Part shown: piece by piece, positions 1-6,488 of the stretch
How the letters are laid out: each line of letters opens with the position of its first letter
How positions within the stretch are numbered: the first letter of the stretch is position 1
Origin: Skermanella stibiiresistens SB22
GTDB taxonomy: Bacteria > Pseudomonadota > Alphaproteobacteria > Azospirillales > Azospirillaceae
Assembly: GCF_000576635.1 (NCBI RefSeq)
Contig: NZ_AVFL01000003.1
Location: 62,001-126,000, forward strand
DNA: 64,000 nucleotides
Direction: 5' to 3'
Position numbers and translations under genes: made by a program
The notes under the pieces: model-generated
What the model saw: the letters and a program-made list of their open reading frames with translations, nothing else
The model's database searches: none
What the model was told of the DNA's origin: nothing

Positions 1-256
1 CCAGCCACTTCTCGTAGTAGCGGAATTTGAAGTAGTCGAACGGGTTGAGGGATTCGGCGCCCTTCCGCAGGTCGGCCCAGGTCCAGATCGTGTGGAAAGT
101 GCTGGGCGTGGCCGGCAGGGGAAGCTGCGGGCTGAGCGCCATCATGGCCGTGTGGATGCCGAAGATGCCCTTTTCCCACTCCTCGACGAAGACACGCTTC
201 TCGAACGTCGCGGGGCCGAGGTCTTCGAGGCCGCCTAGATAATGCTGAAGTTTCAT
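1..256 (-). CDS. Nitrile hydratase beta-type subunit, N-terminal part (cut by window edge)
   Basis: Only the first 85 codons are in the window. They open with MKLQHYLGGLEDLGP and continue through the pattern RVFVEEWEK...ADLRKGAESLNPFDYFKFRYYEKWL. This matches the N-terminal helical domain of nitrile hydratase and thiocyanate hydrolase beta subunits (xxDWE...GIERMNPxDYxxxxYxEHW). In these enzymes the beta chain packs against an alpha chain that carries a cysteine-bound Fe or Co centre and hydrates nitriles to amides. The ATG at 256 has an AAGGA box about 9 bases upstream. It is the third gene of a minus-strand run after a CobW/P47K GTPase and DUF1097, and P47K-type GTPases are common in nitrile hydratase loci. 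Whether the C-terminal SH3-like domain and an alpha subunit follow cannot be seen. Confidence 0.7.
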   Translation of the reverse strand, partial: MKLQHYLGGLEDLGPATFEKRVFVEEWEKGIFGIHTAMMALSPQLPLPATPSTFHTIWTWADLRKGAESLNPFDYFKFRYYEKWL

Positions 257-309
257 CGGCTGGGTCCTTCGCGGGGGGAGGAGGTGCTGGGTCGACGGGC
301 GGTGGCGGA

Positions 310-822
310 TCAGACCGCCGCCGAGCGGGTGGCGTTGGTCCCGCCGGTGAGCAGGGCGGTGCCCTTCTCCGACACGAAGCCGAAGCAGGCGCCGACCAGC
401 ATCGCGACGGCGGCGACGAGGGTCGGATGGCCGACGCCCGAGGTCGCCATCGACGTGCCGGTGGCGGCCATGGTCCCGACGGTCGAGGCGAAGCCGAACA
501 CGATGGCGGGCGGGAACGACAGCAGCGGGACGGCGGTCGCGGCGATCATCGCCGACGTCCCGAGACCGACGCAGATCGCGGCGAACAAGGGGGCGGCCGG
601 GCCGACATGGATCGCCAGCAGCGTCAGCGAGGCGATGGCGATGCCGGTGAAGTTGGACGCGACCGACTTGACGAAGCCTTGCGTGCCACCGCCGCAGGCG
701 AAGAAGCTGGCCCAGGCGATGAAGGTGACCCAGACGGGCACCGGCAGGAGGGTCGCCGTGAGGTAGGTGTCGATGGCGCCGAGGACTCCGAGGCTGATCA
801 TGGCGGCGGTGCGGGGTGGCAT
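310..822 (-). CDS. DUF1097 family integral membrane protein
   Basis: This is a 170-residue, strongly hydrophobic protein with about five to six predicted membrane segments (roughly residues 8-26, 29-50, 57-75, 79-98, 103-122, 132-152). It has a Gly-rich AxxFACGGGTQGFVKSVASNFTG stretch near residues 37-60 typical of DUF1097 (relatives of E. coli YcdZ). The function of the family is not established. The ATG has an AGGAG box 8 bases upstream. The gene sits between the CobW GTPase and the nitrile-hydratase-like subunit with short gaps (58 and 53 bp), so the three are probably co-transcribed. A transport role for a substrate or metal of that enzyme is only a guess from position. Confidence 0.75.
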   Translation of the reverse strand: MPPRTAAMISLGVLGAIDTYLTATLLPVPVWVTFIAWASFFACGGGTQGFVKSVASNFTGIAIASLTLLAIHVGPAAPLFAAICVGLGTSAMIAATAVPLLSFPPAIVFGFASTVGTMAATGTSMATSGVGHPTLVAAVAMLVGACFGFVSEKGTALLTGGTNATRSAAV

Positions 823-833
823 GCGGCTCTCCT

Positions 834-866
834 GGGTCTGGGATTGGGCCTTGGATTGGGGTTGGG
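834..866 (+). repeat. G-run array, potential G-quadruplex in cobW-DUF1097 gap
   Basis: Five runs of three or four G (834-836, 840-842, 846-848, 858-861, 864-866) are separated by short ATT/TCT/TT spacers, as in a degenerate GGGATT hexanucleotide repeat. It fills the short gap between two co-directional genes and the G-rich strand is the template strand. The motif fits the general G-quadruplex pattern; a regulatory effect is not shown. A related run encodes the Lys-Pro-rich tail of the TetR-type regulator (18,320-18,342). Confidence 0.5.
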
Positions 867-880
867 ATTGGCGGAAACCG

Positions 881-1858
881 TCACTCCGCGGCGTGGAGCG
901 CGGCTTCGGCGAGACAGGAGGTGAAGCCCGCGCGGAGAACCTCGGCGTCGAGGTCGCGGCCGATCAGCACGACTTGGTTGGTCCGCTCCTCGCCGGCCAG
1001 CCACGGCCGGCCGGGGCGGCCATCCAGGGTCATGTGGACGCCGTGGAAGACGAAGCGGCGGCTTTCGCCCTCGATATGCAGGATGCCCTTGAGCCGCAGC
1101 AGGTCGCGCCCCCGATCCTGCATCAGCCGATTGAGCCAGCGGTTGACGGCGTCGGCGGAGATCGCCCCGTCGAACTGGATGGCGACGCAGCCGATATCCT
1201 CGGCGTGCTCGTGTTCGTGGTCGCCCAGTAGGTCGGGGTCCAGGCGCAGCAGGTTCTTGAGGTCGAACGCCCGGATATCCAGCACACTGGCGAGCGGGAC
1301 CGCGCAGTCGCGGGTCCGGTGGATGCGGGACAGCGGATTGAGCAGGCGGATCCGCCGCTCGGCCGCGTCTAGGCTGTCGGGTGGTTCCAGGTCGGTCTTG
1401 TTCAACAGGATGACATCGGCGAAGGCGATCTGCTCCCGCGCCTCGTCGTGCTCGATCTGAAGCGACAGGTGCCGGGCGTCGACAACCGTCACGATGGCGT
1501 CGAGCGCGAAGCTGGCGCGCAGCGTGTCGTCGAGGATGAAGGACTGGATGACCGGCGCCGGATCGGCGAGGCCGCTGGTCTCGATGATGACGCGGTCGAA
1601 GCGCCGGCCATCCGCGACCAGGGCGCCCAGCGTCTCGATCAGGTCGCCGCGCACGGCGCAGCACAGGCAGCCATTGTTCAGTTCGACCACCGCCTCGGCG
1701 GTCTCGGTGACCAGTTGGCCATCGATCCCCAACTCGCCGTATTCATTGACGATGACCGCGGTGTTGGCCCCGCCCCGCTCGGACAGGACGCGGTTGAGCA
1801 GGGTCGTCTTGCCGGCGCCGAGGAACCCGGTCAGCACGGTTACTGGAATTGGCACCAT
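881..1858 (-). CDS. CobW/P47K family GTP-dependent metallochaperone
   Basis: This 325-residue G3E-family GTPase has a Walker A loop at the N-terminus ([13 protein letters not shown], residues 9-21). The metal-binding GCLCC motif (CxCC) lies near residue 64, an SGLADP switch segment follows, and the guanine-specificity motif LNKTD is near residue 150. The C-terminal CobW_C domain runs from about 215 and is preceded by a His/Glu-rich loop (DHEHEHAED) that could also bind metal. Family members load Co, Zn or Fe into client proteins using GTP. The position two genes upstream of a nitrile-hydratase-like subunit suggests it matures that enzyme, as P47K activators do, but a general Zn chaperone is an alternative. 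The ATG has a GGAGGT box. Confidence 0.88.
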   Translation of the reverse strand: MVPIPVTVLTGFLGAGKTTLLNRVLSERGGANTAVIVNEYGELGIDGQLVTETAEAVVELNNGCLCCAVRGDLIETLGALVADGRRFDRVIIETSGLADPAPVIQSFILDDTLRASFALDAIVTVVDARHLSLQIEHDEAREQIAFADVILLNKTDLEPPDSLDAAERRIRLLNPLSRIHRTRDCAVPLASVLDIRAFDLKNLLRLDPDLLGDHEHEHAEDIGCVAIQFDGAISADAVNRWLNRLMQDRGRDLLRLKGILHIEGESRRFVFHGVHMTLDGRPGRPWLAGEERTNQVVLIGRDLDAEVLRAGFTSCLAEAALHAAE

Positions 1859-2203
1859 GGCGCACCTCCGACAGGCGGTTCATTTCTTGGGGTGGGGGAT
1901 TACCCCGATCGGCGAATAATCGATATCACGCGGCGATGCCACGCGGACTGGTCCCGCCGTGGCGGGGTCAGCGGAGTTTTGGAGTTTGTTGAATTCGCCG
2001 CGCGTTGTTTTTGAACCCGCGTCGGTTTTTATTTATGCGTACCAGCCTGTATATTGCACCGCATCGAAACACGTTCTTCAATACATTGCAGGCGACTGTT
2101 TCGGACAAACAGGCGGTCAATTTCGGCCATGGCGGAACCGTGGCTCCCCGTGATCAGCGAGCCTTTTCAAGGCGCGCTGGATGTGGAGCCACGCGACGCC
2201 GCG
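1859..2203. other. Intergenic region with one imperfect hairpin
   Basis: This is a 345 bp non-coding gap upstream of the CobW gene and downstream of the DUF808 gene. It contains a 10 bp stem with one mismatch (2156-2165 / 2169-2178, loop TTC), nested inside an outer 8 bp stem (2140-2147 / 2185-2192). The structure lies at the 3' end of the DUF808 gene and may stop or stabilise its transcript, but no T-run follows on that strand. The stretch 1985-2110 is markedly less GC-rich than its surroundings and could hold the CobW promoter; I see no convincing -35/-10 pair. Confidence 0.4.
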
Positions 2204-3235
2204 TTACGCCCGCAGCTTCGCCAGGGCCGGCATGGCGACGCCGTGGACCAGGGGGATGATCAGGGCGCCGATCACCAGCCCGAACAGGCCGGACGCGGCG
2301 GCGCCGACGAACCAGGTTAACAGACCCGAGATCGCGGAGATGGCGCTGCCGACGGCTTCCGCGATGTCGTGGACGAAGTGTCCGATGGCGGATAGGCCGA
2401 ACTCTTCCAGACCGTGGATGATGATGCCGCCGCCGACCCAGAGCATCGCGGCGGTGCCGACGATCGCCAGGGCCTTGAGGAAATAGGGCATGCCGATCAC
2501 GAGGCCGCGGCCTATCGCCTTGGTCACCGAGCGGAGGCCGCGATCGGCGCCGGTGGCGGGGAAGTCGCCGCCGCGCAGGCCGAGCAGACTGGAGGCCGGG
2601 CTGTCGTTATTGGCCAGCGACAGGCCGACATCGTCCGCCTTGACGATCAGCGCCACCGATCCGTAGACCACCACGGTGATGCCGATGCCGACGATGGCCA
2701 GCACGAAAGCCTGCATCCAGTACGACGAGGTGGTTTCCGCGACGGTGGACAAGGTGATCGCCATGATCTCGGCGGACAGGATCAGGTCGGTCTGGATCGC
2801 GCCCTTGACCCGCTGTTCCTCCAGTTCCGCCGGGGTGCCGGCGACCGGCGTCTTGGCGTCGCCATGGCCCGATCCGTGCGGCCGGATGGCTTCGAGTATC
2901 TTCTCGGCCCCCTCGTAGCACAGGAAGGCACCTCCCAGCATCAGCAGCGGGGTGATCAGCCAGGGGGCGACCAGACTCAGCACCAGGGCCGCCGGCAGCA
3001 GGTAGAGCAGCTTGTTCTTGATGGAGCCGACCGCGATTCGGGCCACGATCGGCAGTTCGCGGTTGGCGGCGAAGCCCACGACGTAGCGCGGCGTCACCGC
3101 CGCGTCGTCCACCACGATGCCGGCGGCCTTGACGCCCGCGCGGGACGCCTGCGCGGCGGCATCATCGAGCGAGGCCGCGGCGACTTTCGCCAGTCCGACG
3201 ACGTCGTCTAGGAGTGCGATCAATCCTGTACTCAA
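2204..3235 (-). CDS. DUF808 family inner-membrane protein (YedI-like)
   Basis: This membrane protein of about 343 residues is clearly related to E. coli YedI/DUF808. The landmarks are STGLIALLDDVVGLAK at the N-terminus, a RELPIVARIAVGSIKNKLLYLLPAAL segment, GGAFLCYEGAEKI, VKGAIQTDLILSAEIMAITL and the C-terminal VGGGIIIHGLEEF. Four to five hydrophobic helices are visible, with a Lys/Arg-rich start. The function of the family is unknown. I chose the TTG at 3235 because the family begins there and a GGGAA box lies upstream. An in-frame ATG at 3313 would add 26 residues of unlike composition. It is monocistronic, with 136 bp to the next gene. Confidence 0.8.
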   Translation of the reverse strand: MSTGLIALLDDVVGLAKVAAASLDDAAAQASRAGVKAAGIVVDDAAVTPRYVVGFAANRELPIVARIAVGSIKNKLLYLLPAALVLSLVAPWLITPLLMLGGAFLCYEGAEKILEAIRPHGSGHGDAKTPVAGTPAELEEQRVKGAIQTDLILSAEIMAITLSTVAETTSSYWMQAFVLAIVGIGITVVVYGSVALIVKADDVGLSLANNDSPASSLLGLRGGDFPATGADRGLRSVTKAIGRGLVIGMPYFLKALAIVGTAAMLWVGGGIIIHGLEEFGLSAIGHFVHDIAEAVGSAISAISGLLTWFVGAAASGLFGLVIGALIIPLVHGVAMPALAKLRA

Positions 3236-3371
3236 GGCGGCATTCCCATGGTCATGTCTTTGTATTTCCCTCGCCGGTCTCGCGGCTTGGTCACAACACT
3301 TTGACAGGACCATCGGTTTCCGTCAGGAGCAAGTCCTTTGCAAAAGTCTCAATTTTGGAGCGGCGGGTTGG

Positions 3372-4373
3372 CTATTCGCTCCGGCGCGAGAAGGAGACGG
3401 CGTAGGCGGCGTCGCGGATCGCGATGAGCGGATCGTCGGAGGGTGCTATCCCATCGGTCACGTTGCCGGGCAGGAACAGCAGTTCCTTGGCCGCCGCCTT
3501 GTTGTCGGCCGCCAGCTTGGTGATGGTCAGGGTGCCAAGCTCGACGCGGCGGCGGTCCTCGGGCCAGGGGATGGTGGCGTCGGTGATGGCGTCACCGGGC
3601 TCCGCGACCTGGGCCAGCAGGCGGAAGCGCACCGGCTCCCGTGCCAGGCGGGCCGCCAGATCCTCGCTCAGGAAGTCGGGGGCGCGCTTGGCGGCGTCCG
3701 CCGGGGCCAGGTGGGAGACGCCGGCCAGCGGTTCGGCGACGTAGCGGATGAACCGGGTCTCGCCCGCCTTGTTGGTGAAGGCGAAGGCGTTGATGCCGAA
3801 GTAGTTTTCGGTGGCGAAACTCTCCGGCGTCGCGACGGTCGCCCCGGCCTTGGCGACGGCGGGATGGGCCGCCACGAACTGTTCGAGCTTGGTCGGCTTC
3901 GGGCTGTTCGGCCCGCTGGCGGCCACCGCCAGCAGCAGGTCGCGGAACTCGGCCCCGGTGGCGACGGGGAAGAACTTCAGGCTGTTGATGACGATGTCGG
4001 TCTCGGCGCCATCGGGCAGGCTGAACTTGACCGCCAAGCCATGGGGATTGGCATTGGGGTCGCCGTCGGGCAGCGTCGGGATGCCGGTGGCGTTGGAGAA
4101 CCGGACCTTGACCGGCACGGTGGTGCCGGTTTGGAAGTGGGCGGCGGTCGTCAGATCGGCCGCTTGCTGAGCCGCCTGGAACTCGCCCTCGGCGACGATG
4201 CCCTTGGCGTGGTTGGTCCGCTCGCCCGCGTGCTTGCCGAAGAGTTGCTGGAACGCGTCGACGATCTGCTCCTCGACCTGGGGCTCCTGGGCCAGTGCCG
4301 CGGGGGACACCGCCAGGGTCGTGGTTAGGAAACCCAAGGCGATCAAGGAGACGGAAGTAAGGGAACGGCGCAT
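3372..4373 (-). CDS. Periplasmic catalase-related haem peroxidase
   Basis: This 333-residue protein has a clear signal peptide (MRRSLTSVSLIALGFLTTTLAVSP, cleavage after ALA near 28). The catalase core follows: NHAKGIVAEGEF carries the distal His, and VPVKVRFSNATG, NPHGLAVKF and INSLKFFPV are further family blocks. It ends in AAYAVSFSRR. It is much shorter than canonical catalases (about 480-750 residues), as expected for the catalase-related SrpA/mini-catalase group, which works as a peroxidase or catalase in the periplasm. The ATG at 4373 has a GAGG box; a longer in-frame start at 4454 lacks signal-peptide logic. Its closeness to a large periplasmic cytochrome operon could reflect peroxide handling there. 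Confidence 0.85.
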   Translation of the reverse strand: MRRSLTSVSLIALGFLTTTLAVSPAALAQEPQVEEQIVDAFQQLFGKHAGERTNHAKGIVAEGEFQAAQQAADLTTAAHFQTGTTVPVKVRFSNATGIPTLPDGDPNANPHGLAVKFSLPDGAETDIVINSLKFFPVATGAEFRDLLLAVAASGPNSPKPTKLEQFVAAHPAVAKAGATVATPESFATENYFGINAFAFTNKAGETRFIRYVAEPLAGVSHLAPADAAKRAPDFLSEDLAARLAREPVRFRLLAQVAEPGDAITDATIPWPEDRRRVELGTLTITKLAADNKAAAKELLFLPGNVTDGIAPSDDPLIAIRDAAYAVSFSRRSE

Positions 4374-4520
4374 GATCGCCTCGCGAGTTGATGGTTCAAG
4401 TAATGAGGATGGCACCTCGCGCCGGAGACTGCACGGGGTCCAGCTTCGCGGCAAGCCGGAACCCGTGTGTTCACGATTAATTGAGCAGGATCGTTCAAGG
4501 ACGTTGGATCTGGGTTCCGG

Positions 4521-5210
4521 TCACTCGACCGGTGGGGTTGGTAGGATGGCGAGTTCGTGCAGGTCGACGCCGGGCGGTTGGGACAGGGCGTAGACGACGC
4601 CCCGCGCGATATCCTCGGGCCGCAGGGCGGCGGTGGGCGCGTTGTCGAAGAACGGCGTGTCGACCATGCCCGGTTCGAGCAGGGTGACGCGGACTCCCGT
4701 GCCGCGCATCTCCTCGCGCAGGCCATAGCCGATCGCGGTCACCGCCCATTTGGTCGCGGAGTACATCGATCCGGACAGCGTCCGGCGGCCGGCGATGGAA
4801 CTGGTGATGACGACGTGGCCGCGCGCCTTCTTGACGTGCTCCAGGGTCGCCCGCAGCGTGTAGGCCACGCCCAGGATGTTGACGTCGACCATGGCGCGCC
4901 AGCTTTCCGGCGGCGCTCCGGAGAAGCCGCCGGGCTTGCCGCCGATGCCGGCGTTGGCGAAGACGGCGTCGATCCGGCCGAACCGCTGGAGCGCCGCGTC
5001 GACCATGCGCCGCTGGTCCTCGTAATCGGTGACGTCGCACGGAATGGCGACGGCGCGGTCCTCCCCGATCTCCTGGACCAGCGCGGTCAGTTTGTCGGTC
5101 GAGCGGGCGGCCAGCACGAGGCTCCAGCCGGCCTCGGCGGCGGCGCGGGCGGTGGCGGCGCCGATGCCGCTGGAGGCTCCGGTGATGAGCAGGATCTTGG
5201 CGTCGGCCAT
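4521..5210 (-). CDS. Short-chain dehydrogenase/reductase
   Basis: This 229-residue classical SDR has the nucleotide-binding TGASSGIG at residues 10-17, the NAG motif (FANAGIGG), an active-site Ser (ITSSIAG) and YxxxK (YSATK). The fold ends in LEPGMVDTPFF. This is the usual length for NAD(P)-dependent oxidoreductases of unknown substrate. The start at 5210 begins MADAKILLITG directly at the first strand of the Rossmann fold. It is transcribed divergently from the multihaem cytochrome operon over a 250 bp shared regulatory region that carries a Fur-like palindrome, so it may be co-regulated with that operon. The substrate cannot be assigned. Confidence 0.88.
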   Translation of the reverse strand: MADAKILLITGASSGIGAATARAAAEAGWSLVLAARSTDKLTALVQEIGEDRAVAIPCDVTDYEDQRRMVDAALQRFGRIDAVFANAGIGGKPGGFSGAPPESWRAMVDVNILGVAYTLRATLEHVKKARGHVVITSSIAGRRTLSGSMYSATKWAVTAIGYGLREEMRGTGVRVTLLEPGMVDTPFFDNAPTAALRPEDIARGVVYALSQPPGVDLHELAILPTPPVE

Positions 5211-5358
5211 GGGTGGGTTTCCTCGCGTTCGGACGGATTGGGGCGGTTGGTTGGGGCTGTCGGTGCCCGGTCCTGTCGGAACGTGGAAGACGAGGGAAGG
5301 GTTGCGGGAGCTTGGCCCTTGCGCCGGCTGCGGCCGAGGGCGTGCGTCAATGCCGCAG

Positions 5359-5379
5359 TGCAAATGACTCCTATTTGCA
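5359..5379. promoter_or_regulatory. Fur-box-like palindrome
   Basis: The inverted repeat TGCAAAT-7 bp-ATTTGCA is perfect in both arms. The sequence (TGCAAATGACTCCTATTTGC) resembles Fur-family boxes of the TGCAAATGATTnTCATTTGCA kind. It overlaps the -35 element proposed for the cytochrome operon and lies 150 bp upstream of the divergent SDR. Binding by Fur, Irr or another Fur-family regulator is inferred, not shown. Confidence 0.5.
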
Positions 5380-5402
5380 TTCTCAATCATTTTAGATATA
5401 GC
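5375..5402 (+). promoter_or_regulatory. Candidate promoter of the multihaem cytochrome operon
   Basis: A TTGCAT -35 element (5375-5380) and a TATAGC -10 element (5397-5402) are 16 bp apart in the only AT-rich patch between the divergent genes. The -35 element lies within the right arm of the Fur-like palindrome, so a bound repressor would block RNA polymerase. The match to sigma-70 consensus is moderate. Confidence 0.4.
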
Positions 5403-5462
5403 CCATAGAGCCTACATCATTGGTCATACGACACAATGGGCCTCATGAGCGACAAGGATGAG

Positions 5463-6488
5463 ATGGTCCAGTCACGACGCCACCGGAACAGCAGGGAATG
5501 GATCGCCGCCGGCGTGGCCGTGTGCCTGTGTTTCCTGACGTTTGCCGCTGGCATCGCGGTGTTTCCCGCTCCGGTGGCGGCGGAGGAGGAGACCGATGAT
5601 TTCGGCCTGACCGAGGCCGACCCCGACCTGCCGATGAAGATCGCCAAATGGAACGCCGACTGTCTGTCCTGCCATAGTCCCAAGGGTTTGACCGATCCGC
5701 CGCGCCAGGGCATGGACTTGGCCCTGCTCGCCAAGCTGCTGATCGGACAGGACCGCTTCGAGCATTCCGACCATGGCAAGATGGCCTGCAAGGACTGCCA
5801 TCAGGAGGCGTATGTCCCCTACCCCCACCTGGCCAACGCCAAGAAGGGGATCAAGGGCTGCGTCGAATGCCACCAGAATCCGGCCAAGACGATCCAGCCG
5901 GAGTTCAAGTCGAGCGGGCATTTCAAGGAGCACAGCGACCGCTTCACCTGCCTGTCCTGTCACGATTCCCACACCATGCGGAAGGCGTCCAGGCTGGAGA
6001 CCGCCCATCTGGCGGCGGCGCAGGACAACGCCATGTGCCTGACCTGCCATGACGACGACGCCCGCTACAAGGCGCTGAAGCCTGGGGGCACACGGCCGGA
6101 GATGACGGCGGTCCACGACTGGCTGCCCCAGTACGATCGCCACCTGGCCGCGACGCGCTGCGTCGATTGCCACAGTCCGGTCGCCGATGTCGGTCCGATC
6201 TCGCACGAGGTGCGCGGCAAGGACAAGACTTCGCGGAACTGCGGGACCTGCCACGCGGGAGAGACCGAGCTGGGCCGCCGCCTCTACAAGCGGATGCTGC
6301 TGGACAAGCCCGGCGCCGAGGGCGGCTTCGCCAACGCCGCCTTGCTGACGGAGGTCTATGTCGTCGGCGCCAACCGGAACGCGTGGCTGGAATGGGGCGC
6401 CGCCGCCGCCCTGGCCCTGACCGCGCTGGGACTGGCGGGCAGCGCCCTGTGGCGCCGATTCAAACGCGTGAAAACAGGGAGCGTGTGA
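5463..6488 (+). CDS. Seven-haem c-type cytochrome with C-terminal membrane anchor
   Basis: The protein has about 341 residues with an N-terminal signal/anchor segment and seven CxxCH haem sites in order: CLSCH, CKDCH, CVECH, CLSCH, CLTCH, CVDCH, CGTCH. A single transmembrane helix lies near the C-terminus (WLEWGAAAALALTALGLAGS) followed by a basic RRFKRVK tail facing the cytoplasm. It is thus a periplasmic, membrane-tethered electron carrier of the NapC/NrfB-like multihaem type. It probably passes electrons between the inner membrane and the downstream periplasmic cytochromes. An AAGGA box favours the ATG at 5463; ATGs at 5436 and 5445 in the same frame lack one. It is the first gene of the five-gene conduit operon; its stop overlaps the next start by one base. 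Confidence 0.85.
   Translation: MVQSRRHRNSREWIAAGVAVCLCFLTFAAGIAVFPAPVAAEEETDDFGLTEADPDLPMKIAKWNADCLSCHSPKGLTDPPRQGMDLALLAKLLIGQDRFEHSDHGKMACKDCHQEAYVPYPHLANAKKGIKGCVECHQNPAKTIQPEFKSSGHFKEHSDRFTCLSCHDSHTMRKASRLETAHLAAAQDNAMCLTCHDDDARYKALKPGGTRPEMTAVHDWLPQYDRHLAATRCVDCHSPVADVGPISHEVRGKDKTSRNCGTCHAGETELGRRLYKRMLLDKPGAEGGFANAALLTEVYVVGANRNAWLEWGAAAALALTALGLAGSALWRRFKRVKTGSV

Noticed and set aside
2140-2192. Nested hairpin after the DUF808 gene as rho-independent terminator
   Set aside because: No T-run follows on the transcribed strand; kept only as a structural note.
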